From Lactarius indigo (taxonomy: Eukaryota > Basidiomycota > Agaricomycetes > Russulales > Russulaceae): a stretch of 64,000 nt of DNA. Position 1 is the stretch's first letter. Each line of letters begins with the position of its first letter. Below the pieces are notes generated by a model that searched no databases, was not told the origin of the DNA, and worked only from the letters and a program-made list of their open reading frames with translations. The translations under genes and the position numbers were made by a program. The stretch covers positions 434,001 to 498,000 of the forward strand of contig JAFKAC010000014.1 of the NCBI GenBank assembly GCA_025766275.1, in the 5' to 3' direction. Positions 44,984-58,680 of the stretch are shown here, in pieces.

Positions 44984-46751
44984 TTATCGTTTCCGAGTAA
45001 TCCTCGGAAGCTGCACAGCGACGCCCAACCCGACCAACACAACAGCGGGAAGTACCACATACGTAAAGTTTCCCCCCAGGATATTGTTGTCCAGTGAGTA
45101 TGCAAACAGCGACGCGGCAGTAGCAGGTCCGACCGTGCGCTGAATCGAGACCATCGTCTGCGCAAGTCCATTCGTAGCGCCGAGAGACTGCTTGTTAGGG
45201 GCGGCGGAAGATATGTACATAAATATCGTGCCTTAATCAATCCGCACCGCTTCAGTGACCATCGGAAAAGTGACGTGCTAGGGAACTTACTGAACCCCAT
45301 ATCAGAGAAGCCTATCGCCGAGAGCTGCAGTACCATGAGCAGCCCTGCAGTTACGTTTCCGGCGCGAAAGGAACCATGTAGCGCTAGGTTTTCGAAGGGG
45401 AACATCATGTATACCGGGATAAAACAGAAGGTGCCGGCGATAAAGACGCGCCGCGGGCCGAGGCGCTCGATGATATGCGGGAAAGCGACGAATTGAAAGA
45501 TGCCATTCGTGATCCCGTATCCTGTCATCCATAAACCAATGGATGCAGGACTCATGCCGAGCCCGCCGAACTCAACCGATGTTGACCAGACGAGTGGGAT
45601 GAGAGTTACGGCGATTATCTCGAGCAGCGAAATCATGCAGTAGTTCGCAATCGATACTACGACTGGTCTCGTTAATAGAGCGCGCAATGGTAGCGGCCTC
45701 CCCGAATCCTTTAGATCCGATATTTCTCCCTCTCCCACTCGGGGAAAGTTCGAGTTGACTTCGGCGCTGGGTTTCGTGGAGGGGATGGTATTCACAGTCT
45801 AGGCGAGCGTGTCAGTAGAATGATTCCCGAAGAGCAGAGAACCAACCTCTTTCAAGAAAATCGCAGCCAGAATAAATGATAGGAGAGCGTATGCAGCGGT
45901 GGCGAGACATGGCAGGAAGTATGGGTATTCTCCCCAGAAAGGATGCGAGAAGACATTTGGCCAACGATCTTGTGGGCGCGAAAGCACACCGCCAATGAAG
46001 GGCCTATAGGACCGGATATTAGCGGAATAACAAAGGAAAGAAACGGTATGCCAAACCCTATGGTACTACCGATAGCCCAGGTTACTGGTATCAATGAGAA
46101 GCCGCGTGCCATGTTGGTTTCGTCAGTGAGATCGGCCATCATGCTCTTCATGACACCGATGTTTCCATTAAGCATGCCATGCAAACAACGGCTAGACTAG
46201 CCCGATTAGAGTGAAAGATTTTCCAAGATCCGAGACACACCTGAAGACAAGCGCCGAGAAAGAACGGGAAAGGCCAAACAGGACGCTAGAGAGGACGGTA
46301 CCGAGAAGGCCGCATAAGAGCACGGGCTTACGGCCTATGTAGTCGGAAAGACGGCTCCATTGAAGTACGGTAACTGCCTCAGCAGCAAAATACAAGGATA
46401 CCTACGGATTATTTCAGCGTGTTACGGATGAGTGGAAACAGACGAGACATACTATGAATCCCGCGTAGTATCCAACCTTTCTTTCGTCACCGCCAACAAC
46501 TGGGAGTTCACTGACAAGCTGAGGCGGTTAATAACAACTTGTGTACCCATGTGGAGTGAAGGATATACCTGGTTTATGTAGGGGTTAATAGAAAGAGACG
46601 TCATGGGCTCACAGAGCTGTAAGATGAGCAAGACGACGATTTGGGTAATAGGAAGTGGTGTTTCTGTTCGTGGTGCATTTCCATCGTGCAACAGAGGCGT
46701 TTCTTCCTGAGGCTCAGGAGCACCCTGGGACCTCAGGCTCTTGGGAGACAT
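44984..46751 (-). CDS. MFS4: major facilitator transporter, DHA1/YCR023C-ZIFL-like
   Basis: Seven exons from ATG 46751 (MSPKSLRSQGAPEPQEETPLL) to the stop at 44984 (QLPRITRKR). Conserved blocks: TQIVVLLILQLCEPMTSLSIN (TM1), RLSDYIGRKPVLL (MFS loop 2-3), KSMMADLTDETNMARGFSLI, RPQDRWPNVFSHPFWGEYPY, LTRPVVVSIANYCMISLLEI, and NGLAQTMVSIQRTVGP in the last exon. The central loop is shorter than in its sisters (DLKDSGRPLPL). The acceptor before the last exon reads TTAAG where MFS5 has ATCAG; it still ends in AG and keeps the frame. No stop or frameshift found. It lies about 1.4 kb from the 3' end of copy B. Confidence 0.83.
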
Positions 46752-48157
46752 TGGAGTGCAGGGTGCCAGTACGACGAAGATTTATAGGTGACATTGATCA
46801 AATGCAAAGCCGGCGCGGTGACGAACCCGGGAGCAAATTCGTTCATGGAAGACTCGAATCGTACCGCTGGCATGACAGGGTTGTCTCCACACGTGCCACG
46901 TGTACATACCGAAGATCAGAAGTACCATACGTCCTCCTTGTTTTGATAAGACTATTCGTCTCAGTATTGGGCTAGTACGGACGTGTCATCCTAACGTCTG
47001 CATGTAATGATGACGGCCCCAAGACGGAAATATTGCTGTGGTGCCGGTGACTCTTGCCGCGACTTGACATGTACAACACTGGGGGTTTTGTCCGCCGAGT
47101 CGGTCTCCTGACCCGTGGTTGTGAACTTTCCAGCGAGTTCTTGTTCCATTCTTCCGAGTCTGCACTTTGCTCTCTCTCTTTTTTGCACTGCCCAAAAGTA
47201 ATTCTCGCCGTCGTTTTCCAGGACCGAGCTTGGGACCGAATTTCAGTAAAGGCAGACATACTTAATCGCAAGCCTAGGCCCTCGGCTGTATGTCCCTTGC
47301 GCTGGCAAGAGGAAAGCCTGTAAAACAAAAACAAAATAATCAAGAAAATAATTCTTTGGCTGTTTGAATTGGCCCGATAGGCCCGCCTCGGACAGCCAAC
47401 TAGCCTATCTCGGCTAGCCTAGAATATCAATGGAATCACATAATATTATATAATAATATCCACCTTTCCGGGCCCGAACAAGGGCCCGACGTGATACTTT
47501 GGACGTTTCACCAACAACAGGGTTCCACTCTAACTTGCTGTACGTAGGTTGCGCCGCTGCGTGAGTACAGATGTCTCTTCTATAGACACCGCCTTCTCGA
47601 TCGGCGGTACGGATTTAGAAGCGATGAGGGTTACTGGCGATAAGATTTTAGTGCGAATGTTGATGGGAGAAATGCTGGCGGCGTTGAGAGAAGGAGGACA
47701 GGCCAAACTCCAAGGCAAGTGATCCGGGCTCGTTTAAACGAAGATCGTAGGAGCTGGCCCGCAGTACTTTCAAGCTCTAGAAAAGAAAGAATGTCACGTC
47801 GGCTGGGAGCCCGCTGCCGCATGCAGGTTTGGCTTGGGTTTTGGTCTCCTTGAGGAACTAAATCGTCGCGATACGCCTGTAGTTGCCCCTGAGGAGTGCC
47901 TATCAGATGACAAAGGAGCAACACCTGCACGACAGGCTGGAATCCGTCGACATCTCCAAGCCTCATTTCCTTACTACCGCGACCAACATCTTCGTTCGTC
48001 GCGGACTCGGAGGTTCGTAATGCGATCTCACCTCCACGAATCCTGAGGCCTGAGGTTCGGTATTACAATAAATTACAGTCAGAACATTCGTTTTACAGTT
48101 TTCTATACAGGGCTACAGCGAGACATAATCACGACGATTCCCGGATTGAAGGGAATA
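46752..48157. other. MFS4 upstream region and copy B downstream spacer
   Basis: A TATA-like element at 46781-46787 belongs to MFS4. The next 400 bp resemble the MFS5 upstream region (GATGACGGCCCC...GGAAATATT here, CATGACGGCCCCC...GGAAATATT near 62390), so promoters were duplicated together with genes. From 47350 to 48150 I see no supportable gene; a frame at 47631-47966 has no recognisable features. Confidence 0.5.
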
Positions 48158-51100
48158 TTAGCGCATCAATGAACCTCGCGTCTTTCTCAGAGACTCCGCA
48201 ATTCTCAAGAATGTCTCTGCGAGTCGAACCTTGAGGATGTTAGCTTTGCTTGTTCGTGCGAGATGCGTAAGTACGTACCGTATCGAGAGCTGTCGTGAAA
48301 GATGACGGTATCCTTGCTGCGGCAGGAAACATGGGGTCGTGGGGGGCTTCGTTCTGTATTTTGAGAGCAAGCTGCGCCATCTTACGGAGGGTTGAGGCTG
48401 ATGAATTTTGGTAAAAGATAGAAGGATTAGGAATAAACGGCCTAACCAAGTTGTCAGCGATCTATTCGAACGTAGCAACTCCAGAAAGCGACTCACCGAG
48501 TAGAATCAAAGATTGTCGAATCCCACTCCTCGCCGAAGGAGACAGCATGAAAAGAAAGCGGTTTTCTAACCAGCCTGTCAACAGCCCGCCGTTGGCACAG
48601 GTATGGAGCTACCCACCGATGCTGGATTGCAGAGCGACAAAGGTCTTGGATCGCCGTATCCGGTACCGAGCATTCTCCATCTGAGAGGAATATCATGATA
48701 GGTGTTCTGTGTGTTGCGGGGAAAAGACAGGGTTACAATGGCAACCAGACGGAAAACAAAACTGATCCAAAAAAAAAAAAAAAAACCAGACGGAAAACGC
48801 TAGTAAAAGATAGTGTCGCGAACCTTTCTGTGCTCCAGTTGTCTACCATGACAGCTTGGCCGGCCTGGAGGGCCCTTGCGAAGTCCGTGGCACCATCGGC
48901 CCGCGTATTCAGGACAATATCTAAGAGTTCGTCCGGGGAGCTCGTAAAATCGTTGACTACCACGTTTTCCGTCGCATGATTGAACATTATAACGCTGTAC
49001 GCGTCACGTCTTGCACCGGTTGTCTCCTGACCCGAGGTAGCGGCGACGTGACGAGCGGACCAGAAGCTGTACAGAGCAGAATAAACTGCGCCGAGCCTGT
49101 TACTGGCTTTCTGCATAATTAGGTCTGTTGCGGGTGCGTCGGACAGGGGGAGACGGTCATCACTCGACATTGAATAAGACCTAAAGTGAATATTTGAGAT
49201 AATAGTATAGCGATATGAATTCGGTGGCACTGAACCTGTCGATGACGAATATTCTACGCGGGACGTGGGACGTTCGATTAGCGCACTCTCCTGGCCAGAT
49301 TCGGTAGGCTTACACGTGAAATGCTTGCTGCACTACGCCGGGGTTCTCGCACGAAAATTTGTGCCCGTCATGGGACACGTAGCCAACTCCGTCCGCGGGA
49401 TCATCAGCACTCTGAGGGAGATGAAACATAGGTAGCATGCAGTACGAGGGCTGTCCAGGTGCAGTCTCTGTCGCCAAGTGCTCGGGGCCTATTTGAATGA
49501 GGCGTAAGTAGTAAGGGTCCAGCAGTTAAATAGTCTCCAGGCATACCTGAGCATAAGGCGTCGCTACGGTATACTATGAGTGATTTCTTCGAACGAGGAC
49601 ATGTCATGTACATACCATTTTCCAAAGACGGCTTGTTCGTCGCGGGAGTATGGGTCTGGTTGTAAGTCTCAGCGCAAATCTTGGCGAATTCAGAGGAAAA
49701 GTGACCTTTGAATCCTGCGAGAAAATACGGCGTATTGACTCAGAATGAATCACGATAAATGAATATGGCGCGTGACGAACCCATCCTTTGCCAGTAAAGG
49801 CTGTGGGTGACAGCATCTTTCGGTTTATCCGGCTCGGGGACTATCCTGTCGTTAATATGTTGTACTTCAGCGACGTCACAAGGCCCATTCACGTCAGCGC
49901 GGCAGTAGTCGATATGGATGTGTCTCCCCATTGACGAACAAACGAGATTGCACATCATGGGTGCTCCCTCGTCGTTGGAGGAGAATTTGTGACCTCCCAA
50001 TTCGAGACTCGCGTCATCAGGACCATCGACGGCCCAGCGGGTCTCCGTCATGGAACCATGGCTCGTTTCGTGTTCCTGCTGAGTGTGACCTTGGAAATGA
50101 AAATTGAGAATTAATTATTACGGTCGCCGAGCTAGTTCCTTACCAAGTGGCAATGTACAGAAATAACCACAGTTCTTGCAGCTATAAGATTTCGGTTTGC
50201 CGCACCAGAACAGTATGCCGCGAAAACGTACCGTGTTACACAGAAATGGAATGACTTTCCCTCTTTGCTATGGATGTGTTCGCCTTCGTGCGATAATAAT
50301 CCTGGTGGGATAGTCTGAGCACACTGCATCCGTGTTGCGACTGCGATTTTGGAGGTTAATATGTCCCACACATCCCGCCATATCAGAACGAACCTTGAGT
50401 ATACTGCGTTACAGATCAAGTCAGAAACGCGACGCAAAAATTTATATCGTACTCACCCGGGTGTACTGAAACGTCTCATGTCTGCCGGTGAACGTAGCCT
50501 CTATGGACTGCGGGGAAGTGTCAATTTGGCAAATTCCTGGTACCGCACATCGCTCCAAACACGAATGCGCCTCTCTAGATAAACAATATTTTATTGACGA
50601 TCCGGAGAAGGGACCCAATATAGTATACTGACCCGCACAAGTGGTGCGCGCCAGGTGTGAGCCCGTGGAGGTGCGATTGATCACAAAGTCGTTTGCAGAG
50701 TTCGCATGTCACTGGGCAAAGTCTGGTATCGCAGGAATGCGATTCATGCTCTTGCTCGCTGAAGGAAGAATAATCGGTCGGGAGCGGAGCAGGGTCACAG
50801 ACGGAACATACCTAGGAATACTACAACTTTCCTGACAGGAGAATGTCTTCCCGCCAAGTAATTGTACATTTCTGAGGGCACACGGCTGACAAAATGACGT
50901 AGCCATGAGCAGTCACATCCTCTCGCTATAAAAGATATAACGATACCTCGCTGCACATATGCGCGAGTGCGGAGCACATATGCTCGTCCTCGTGTCCTAT
51001 AACCTGCCATTGTGTAAGCTCAAGCTGACATATAGTCGCATATGCTCACCTTTGTACAATCTTCTAGGCAACCCCGCCTTCCCGACAATTTGCAAGGATC

Positions 51101-54100
51101 ACCACATAGGTGAACGCTGACGATACAACTGTATGCTGGTGATGAAACGTCAAAGTGTCCGAAAACCCGTTCCACTTACACATGTTTTCCGGGGTGTCCG
51201 GCGCTGCAGCGTCTTGAGCTGCTTGTAAAGAAAAGAGGGGCAAAGCACGCACGCTAGGCTGCAGGACTTTGTAGAATCCTTGCAAAATTCGCAGGTTCGC
51301 GCACACTTGTGAGAGGTTTGACAACCGTGATCGCCGTCGTGTAATCGACTACGAATGCAGAGGAGATGACATGACGCGCATTGAGCTCTGCAAAGTTGGA
51401 CGTTAGCCTTCATCTCGATGACCAAGCTGTCGAATCTTCTGCGTAGATCCTCGATTGCAGCATGACCACCTTGGAACCTCCCCAAATTTGAGTCCAACCA
51501 AAGTCGGACATGGTTGACACGCAAGTCAATCAACCCGCTGAGATGCGACGCGAGTTCTCCCACCCATTCGGAGTCAGGTATGAATTGTCGTGGTGTTCCA
51601 GGGCTCTGCGATTCCCGAAGAGTAGAAAGACACATTTCGATTTCTTCTGGTAGGGGCAGCTCGCGATCAGAAATGGCGAAGCGTGCGCCGGTGTCATCGC
51701 ACTCCACTTTAAGATCGGAGTCGAAGTTCTGCCAGAGTGATCAGACATTCCGTTTGCGACTGAGAAGGCTAGCACGAACCTTCAGGGGCTCCAACTCCGG
51801 CTCAATCTCGGAATATCCCGTGGCCAACGCAATCGAAAGGAAGGCGGAGAGTGACTTGGCACGATGCTCGGCCATTGTATCTATCGGGAGCGTGAGAAAG
51901 TGTATAGTTTAAGGTAACGCGACGGACGGGAAAGCGCTCCCCAATCATTGGCCTGCCGGTGGATGTCATAAGTCTCGGCCTTAACCAAAAAAATATGAGA
52001 AGCGTACTTTCAACTTCGCCATAAGAGTCTTTATGGTATAAAGGAATTCTCCTGCCGCCGGGTGCGAAATTTTCTGTAAGTCGAGCCGCCTTTTAAGTGT
52101 CGCGAATAGCTTGTAGAACTCTCTCGATTTTATCACAGGGAATGGTATGATGTCCAATTTACCGCCGTGGAGGCGAGAGATGAAATTGGCGTCTTGTTCT
52201 TGCTGCACGATCTGCTGGAACTTGAGAGAAAACCTACAAATAGCGACTTAACCTAGTCGTCACGCATTTACTACACAAGGTTATTACTCGCGACTGATTT
52301 CGACCGTATCAGGCTCCAGAACGTCCTAAAAATGGCGTCAAAAGGCGAGACGACAGTTGTATCTGAGCACCTACCTTGATAATTATGACAAGTGTTGACT
52401 GGAAGAGGGTTGGGTTCGCCGCCGGATCCAAGACTGATGCGCTGGATTGAAATGACTGAAACAATCCGCTGATATCTCGGCCGAATGCAAAGTTATTGCG
52501 GAAGAGGACCTGGGGACAGTCAGAAAAGGAAGCCCCGTTACAATACGATTTGCTGACAAGATTCGATATCGCCGTATTGAATAAGACAAGGAGTGTGTCC
52601 TCTTGAGGAGACCGTTCAATACTGTCAACTCCTGCAAGCGAATCAGTTGCGACGTGAATTAGACCCGGGGATATTTAAACAACCTTCGAAGTCAAGCGCT
52701 ACGATGAGTGCCTCATCGGTGGGCGTCACGGACATCCATACTCCCTCTTTCAACAAAGGTCAATATACTTTCACATCATAAGCCGCGCTACTTTACCTGT
52801 TGTCCGCATTGCACTCCCAGCGAATGACGTATCCACAAGATGGTTCAGTGAATAGCTCTTCCCGACGGATTGTTGGCCCATCGACGATACGACTTTTACG
52901 GGCTGCGTAAAAACGATGTCGTGAGCGCGTAGAACAATAGAACAGATGACCACCAGAGGTTATACCTTCAATGCCAAATACGATTGGAAGATCGACTCAT
53001 ACCAACCAAACGATAGTTTGTCCACTATTTGGTTGACCTCCGCGCCGAGTAGTGACCTTTCTAGTTCCGCAGATAGAACCCCATCCGCTAGGGGAACGAA
53101 TCGGTTTTCGCGACAAACAGCGATGTGGATGGGAATGAGGCAAAGGAGATCGACCAGCCACTCTCCAACGCGATAGCGGGATACTTTCCAGTCCGACTGC
53201 GATAACACCTTGTCCCAGAATGGCCGGAATTGCGCCGCAGTGACCTTGATCCCACTCAGCTCATCTCCCGTGGGCTTTCTCATCGCCTTTGCGAACTTTT
53301 GAATGAGATCGGAGAAGTACGACGAAAAAGGTCGTGTGTGGTCGTCGGCGATGAATGTCAGCGTCTTCTGCTGCCGTTCGCTGAGTGATGTAATAGTGCG
53401 GCGCTTCACGGCCGGGAGAACTGGGAAGCGTGTCCAAACGTCAGCATGACAGTCAAGTAAGCAGTTGTGCTGGGTGAGATGCGTGTTCGGGCCATGTTTG
53501 TTCCCCTTCTCTTTGAACACGAACTCCGTAACCTTCTTTGTGATATCGATTGCGACTGACTTCACGGCTTGTGCATTGTTGTCAAGGCCAAGGAAAAAGA
53601 CTTGTCCTCGGCTGACCACCGATGTCAAGACTGCGCCTTCAAGAGGAAAGTCGGGAACATCTAAGGCAATCCCCTCAGTAGAGCCAAACGTCTCCAAATG
53701 ATATACAGTGAGCGATGGTCCCGAATCGTGAATATGAAGAACGAGGAGGCAGGAACCATCTGGTGATGAGTATATGGCATTGGGGGGCGTTTGGAGCTGT
53801 ATAGACGCCGGTCTGCCGGTCACTGTTGAGCGAAGTACTACCGGACTCATGGAATGGCGGATGAACAAACCTAAATTGCAATGTAACGAAAGAAAATATT
53901 CGCACCCGGGAGTTGGAGTCTACCAGCGCGACCTCCTCCCTTCCGCAGACGGACGCCATGTGTAGAATCGAACTCTCTGCTTGGCCATACCAGGGAATAA
54001 GATCGGTGGCGCTTCCCTGAGCCTGGAGGGTCTTGTAAGTCTCATCGAAGATGAGCATGTGGAGTTGTAACTGGACGGGCCGCGATGTCAGAATCGCCCC

Positions 54101-57100
54101 AGATCGGCTAGAGCGCTGAAAGTACCTTTGTCGACGCACACACAGCCAATATTCGTTTTGCCTCGTCAAAAGAAAACAGAGCGCTCTGTCCTAACCTTCC
54201 ACGATCGAGGCTTTTAATGTATTTCCCCCGTCTAAGAGCTGGATCTAACACTCGTAGAGGCTCGAGAAAGATGAAAAATTTCTCCTGGTTAGCCAGAACG
54301 AGGAGTAGCTTCTCGTTCTCGAGTAGCCGATAGAAGCTAAAAAGAAGAATAAGACAGAGTAACGGTGAAATAATAGAGTAAGGGTCTCACATAAGTTCCG
54401 CCCAATGTGGGACATGGAATGACGACGAGAGGCGATCATTGATGGTAAGAGTCGGGATGTGTTTAGGATCCATCTGCATGTTGTGCCTATCATCGCTCGT
54501 CAACTCCATTAGGTGGACCCATAACTTGATTTCGGGCATCCGATGCTCTTCGGGCTCCTCCCGGCGACCCGTGAGTTTAAAGACTATTCCCACAGTACGT
54601 AGTAGGCTTGTGGTTGCGATAAGCTAGCCAAAAATGACGGACGTACCCGGGGGATAATGCCTCTCCTTCTCCACCTCAATGCGATCAAGGTGAATAGTGC
54701 TACGAACGATCAGCTTTAGTCCGTAAACGAAAGGTTACTCACGAATTTTGCCGACCGACGGATTGTTTGTTAATTTCGCGAATGAACTCTGCGAGGGCAT
54801 TATTTAATACCTCCCTTTCCTCGTTCGCTATTTGGAGGTGTAATGATCTTCCGCAGGTGTCCTGTTGCATTGCTAGAATAGCATGCGTCATCTTTTCTAC
54901 CACTGTGTTGATCGATGACAGGAGCTCCGATTGCGCGATAGCCTTAGCGTCCTGAGCCGCGGATCGCAAATCGTCGTCATTGGTGCTCTCGAGCTGTTGG
55001 AGAAATTGCGAGTCGGGGACCCGCGCCGCGGCTTGTTTCATTTCAATTTTGAATGTCTCCTCCACTTTGGGATCAGCCCAGGACCAGATCGACCTTGAGA
55101 ACGACGAAATAATGCGAGTGACAATGGACTTTTTTGGAAGAACTTGAAATGCTTGCTGAAAATTGTGATCGTTGACGAGGGCTTTGAATAGAGCAGAACG
55201 TGTTTCCGATCGAAGGCGCTTGTTTTGTTCGAGAAGGTGCCACAGCGAGATGACGCCAAGTTTCAGAGTTCTGAAGTCTCGGCTCTTCCTCGGTACGTCA
55301 TCGAATTTTGCATCCTTGACACACTTTCTAAAGATGCCCTCGAACTCGGGGTACAGAGCGCGAATACCGGAAAGCTTCACCGGATCTAGCAAGAGTGTCA
55401 GGAGAGTGTCAGAGTAATGAGTCGCTATGTGGGAGCTGCACGTTGAAGGCCCTTACTTTCAACTCCAAAGCCTGCACTGTGGACCCGCTCATGGGAAGAG
55501 AGACCATCGCGATCCAACGATCTGTAGTATCAGTTGAACATCATCTGCATTTAATCCTGGCGTGATTGAATAGGACGTACGGAAAACAGCCGATCACGTG
55601 GTTTACGACCTCCTCACGAAGCGCATGTTGCAAGTTGTTCTGGGTGCTAGCAATATCACGAACAATGGCACTTTTCTTCTCCCTCTGCTCTCGGATAAAT
55701 ATTTCATGAATATACTGATTTATGCCGTGCCACTCTTCGCACTGCCTGGGAAAGAGATCCCTTAGAGCTATGTCGACCAAATTCTTCACCGCATTCTCAT
55801 CAAGACCTTCGGACAGAACGAGCGTGTTTTCCTTCCTGTGAAAAGCGTAAGTGCGCGGAGTTTAGATGGATACGATACAATACCTACAGTAGCTGTGACA
55901 AAGCCATCAGACTGTATGAGCGTTTGGACCACGTTTCAGTTTTAACTTGAGGGGGAACATAAACGGTTGTCAAAAGACCTTGCACCGTTTCCCCAGGCAG
56001 AAGCCGAGGAGCGGAGAGGGAGGTATCAATGTAATACTCAGGAAGGGCCTCGCAAGGGACAATGACGCCCGAATTCATCTATAAAGTGTCAGATCGAAAC
56101 AAAAAAAAAAAAAAGGTTTGAATATCAGCGACACCTGAAATCCGGGACGCGAAACCGCGCTCTCCTCCTGTTCGTTGGTTTTCGCGACCTCAAAAGCGAA
56201 CAGCCTTTCCGAATCGCCGGCATCTATATCTATAGAGTCGGTGTCGCCGTCTTCGTCATTCCAGACTATTGATGCGGAGTGATCAGCGGACAACAGTGCA
56301 ACTACTTGGTCGCACATCTTCGTGAGGTACCTATCCAACAGACTACTATTAAAGGCGAAACAAGTGAGATATAAGAAGTTTTCACCGCATGAATGTGACC
56401 CTGTTGCGGCACAAGGGCGGCGGAGCCGAGTCATTCCAGGTTGAATCTTCGGGCCAGTAGATGATGTAGTGACGCTCATCTGTTGTGTCGGCGTCGGTAG
56501 CCATCACGATGTATAGACCGGATGAGAGTTTCCGCTGGGGACCACCAACGTGGCTGGGTGCGAGCAATAATTCAGCCCTGCGAGACAATTTGAGAACACA
56601 AGACAGGTGGAAATAAAAGTCACACACAGCTCCTCATCGACTGCGCCAAGAGATTGTAACAGGCGTACGATCTCGTCTTTGCATCCGTATATGCCTATGG
56701 GCTTGATTGAAAGTTGATCTAGTGTCTTGAAGTCGACTTTGGTAATCGATGCGTAAGCTCCTGGAGACATCGCATTGATGAAGCGCTGGAGAGGCTCTTG
56801 CGCGATGACTATTTTATCCACTGGGGTACTAGATTAACGTCTCGAAACTAGTGAAGCGGCGGTCCCTCTGAGTCCGAGCGCTCGAGGTCGTCCCTTACCA
56901 TAGCCGTTGGACCCAGACTCGTTGATCAGATCCAGGACACGGTACATGCCTTTGACTTCATCGGCCAAGTCTACAGAAGCCTGTGCATTCTTTACTCGGA
57001 TCTGAGACGTGCTCCGAGTCTGCGTCCTCGAGTTTTTCCCGACGCCGCCACGGTGTGGCACAGCATGCAGGTCCGCAATATCTCCAAAAACATTAGATGT

Positions 57101-57346
57101 CTGCCCATAGCTTCATATGATGCATGTAACGTACTAGTCATGTCAATGATACCAGGCGTTTGCCACATGGTCGCAACCTGGGGATCGACTACGGGGAGGC
57201 CGAAATAGACATAGTCAATGCCAGTGTGATAACGGTCGAATCAAATGGAACATACCAGTGATACCCGAGGTGTCCATATCTGTAGGTGGGAAATGCTCTG
57301 GGAAGGGGTCAGGCGCAGGGCCGGGTGGTGTGTCCAAATTCACCAT
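48158..57346 (-). CDS. Giant GTPase / Cys-rich / vWA protein, copy B (apparently intact)
   Basis: A gene with perhaps 25-30 short introns, from ATG 57346 (MVNLDTPPGPAPDPFPEHF) to TAA at 48158; my joined model is roughly 2,300-2,450 residues. Order: N-terminal region without known domain (YGCKDEIVRLLQSLGAVDEEL); long helical segments (54.7-55.8 kb); a segment that may be a beta-propeller (53.0-54.3 kb); a dynamin-superfamily-like G domain with P-loop GQQSVGKS (52856-52879), RTTEGVW and DFEG (about 52683-52694), closest in pattern to GBP/RHD3/VLIG GTPases; Cys/His-rich NF-X1-like stretch (50.4-51.4 kb); and a vWA domain with MIDAS DRSYS split by an intron (about 49170-49255), ending GSLMR. Nucleotide-dependent assembly plus metal-dependent partner binding is inferred. 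No disruption found. Confidence 0.78.
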
Positions 57347-58259
57347 GATGGGGGGTTAACAAGCGAAAGGATAGGCTACTAGTAGACCCAGGCATTTTAA
57401 AGGGTTTTCGGACGCCTCATGGTTACCCTTTCACACTCCAGGTTTCCGTAAGACCACTCAAATTAAAACTGCGAACAGAGTGGCATGACACGATGACTGG
57501 CATCATCGTGGATGGTCTCAATAGTACATCCACTGACTCAAAACCGGCCAAGTACTGCCAGTATCAACTCGAATGTGCAGGAGAAATGTCGAAGACTTGG
57601 ACTCGGTGGCGTATTTGGGCGCAACGTAGCTTCAGTGGGCGTAAAATCGAGATACGGCAGGGGGGTATACGCAGATGGCGTCATCACACATGTGACCTCG
57701 CCTGTGAAACGTGAAAGACAGTACTATAGCTAGTCAGGCCGCGGCCACAGCCTCCCTTCGCAGCGTAGAAACCACGCGGCTCGCTGAATCCCTCCTTTAC
57801 TCACTCAAAAGATAGTGACAACGCTTCTTCCGCTTGCTACTGTGAAGCCGTCACTAGATCGAATAGAGCGACCTGCATCAGCAAAACAAAATTTGACTAG
57901 CCGTGACTAGGGGAACTAACTCCTACCATATTTGGGTGTCACCAGTCAGTACTAGTCGTGACTAGTTGCTCCTAGTAACGTTTTGTTTTCCTGATGTGCA
58001 AAGGCCTTTTCTTGGACTGTAGATCATACTTCTCCACCAACCCTCGTCAGTTCGGCGTAAACCCATTGCCTTAGTTCTGGGGCCGTATTTGTACCCCATA
58101 TCTAGGCATTCTGGGCCAATACCTTGGCTGATACCGTAAACTATTGTGATGGCATTACCTGGTTAGCCCTGCACGGTGTATGACGTCAAGTATCTGTAGT
58201 AGAGAATTAACATATAGTTATTTTTTTAAAAGTGCCACGCGTTCTCATCTTATCGCACC
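57347..58259. promoter_or_regulatory. Copy B upstream region
   Basis: No gene. The first 130 bp (AAAGGGTTTTCGGACGCCTCATGG near 57400) have a counterpart near 59640 (TTTGGATTCTCGGACACCTG), upstream of the relic giant-gene start, and so should include the promoter. A small inverted-repeat element follows at 57874-57998. Confidence 0.5.
57874..57998. repeat. Possible small MITE (about 125 bp)
   Basis: Imperfect inverted ends: TGCATCAGCAAAACAAAA at the left, and at the right the reverse complement GCACATCAGGAAAACAAAA. Both are followed inward by copies of ACTAG-containing sequence (GACTAG, GTGACTAG). No clear target duplication was identified, so the call is tentative. Confidence 0.4.
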
Positions 58260-58680
58260 AAAGGTGAGGGGCATTTCCGAAAACCAGGGGAAGGACAAGA
58301 CTAGATGATAGTCCTGATACCCAGTAGCATCCTGAATCTCCGATGCATCTGAGTGAGTCCCCTACTCATTTCTCCCCTACAGGAACGGGAAATCATCGAT
58401 AGTATGGCTAGTCCCTTTAAACCTTTTGTCCCGGGTGGAAGAAGAGGCGCGACTTGAGGCGCCATCGCAAATACGATGTTCGTGAATGCTGAGATCTGAG
58501 AGGCCATTGATATCGACGGGTCAAGCGCGGGGGAGTCTCTGCATCCGTGTGTATTCTCGCGGGAAGCGCGGAAACATTGACTTGAAAACGGCGGAGCGTC
58601 GACATGACATTCGTTGCTCCCGGCCGCAGCGGACCGTAGGAACCGGGGATGTGCTCCTCGGGCACTTGGGCCGCACGGCG
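58260..58680 (-). repeat. Duplicated segment, copy 1 (unidentified gene start?)
   Basis: It resembles 63020-63810 in several blocks in the same order: ACCAGGGGAAGGA, GAATCTCCGATG, GAAGAAGAGGCG, and GTTGCTCCCGGC followed by AGCGGACCGTA. On the minus strand a frame starting MASQISAFTNIVFAM is open in this copy but not in the other, so coding is unproven. The two copies flank the MFS5 unit. Confidence 0.55.

Noticed and set aside
47631..47966. Possible small minus-strand gene downstream of copy B
   Set aside because: No conservation near the other giant-gene copy, no recognisable motif, and other frames are equally open.
57874..57998. Confident MITE
   Set aside because: Inverted ends are imperfect and no target duplication was found; kept only as a low-confidence repeat.
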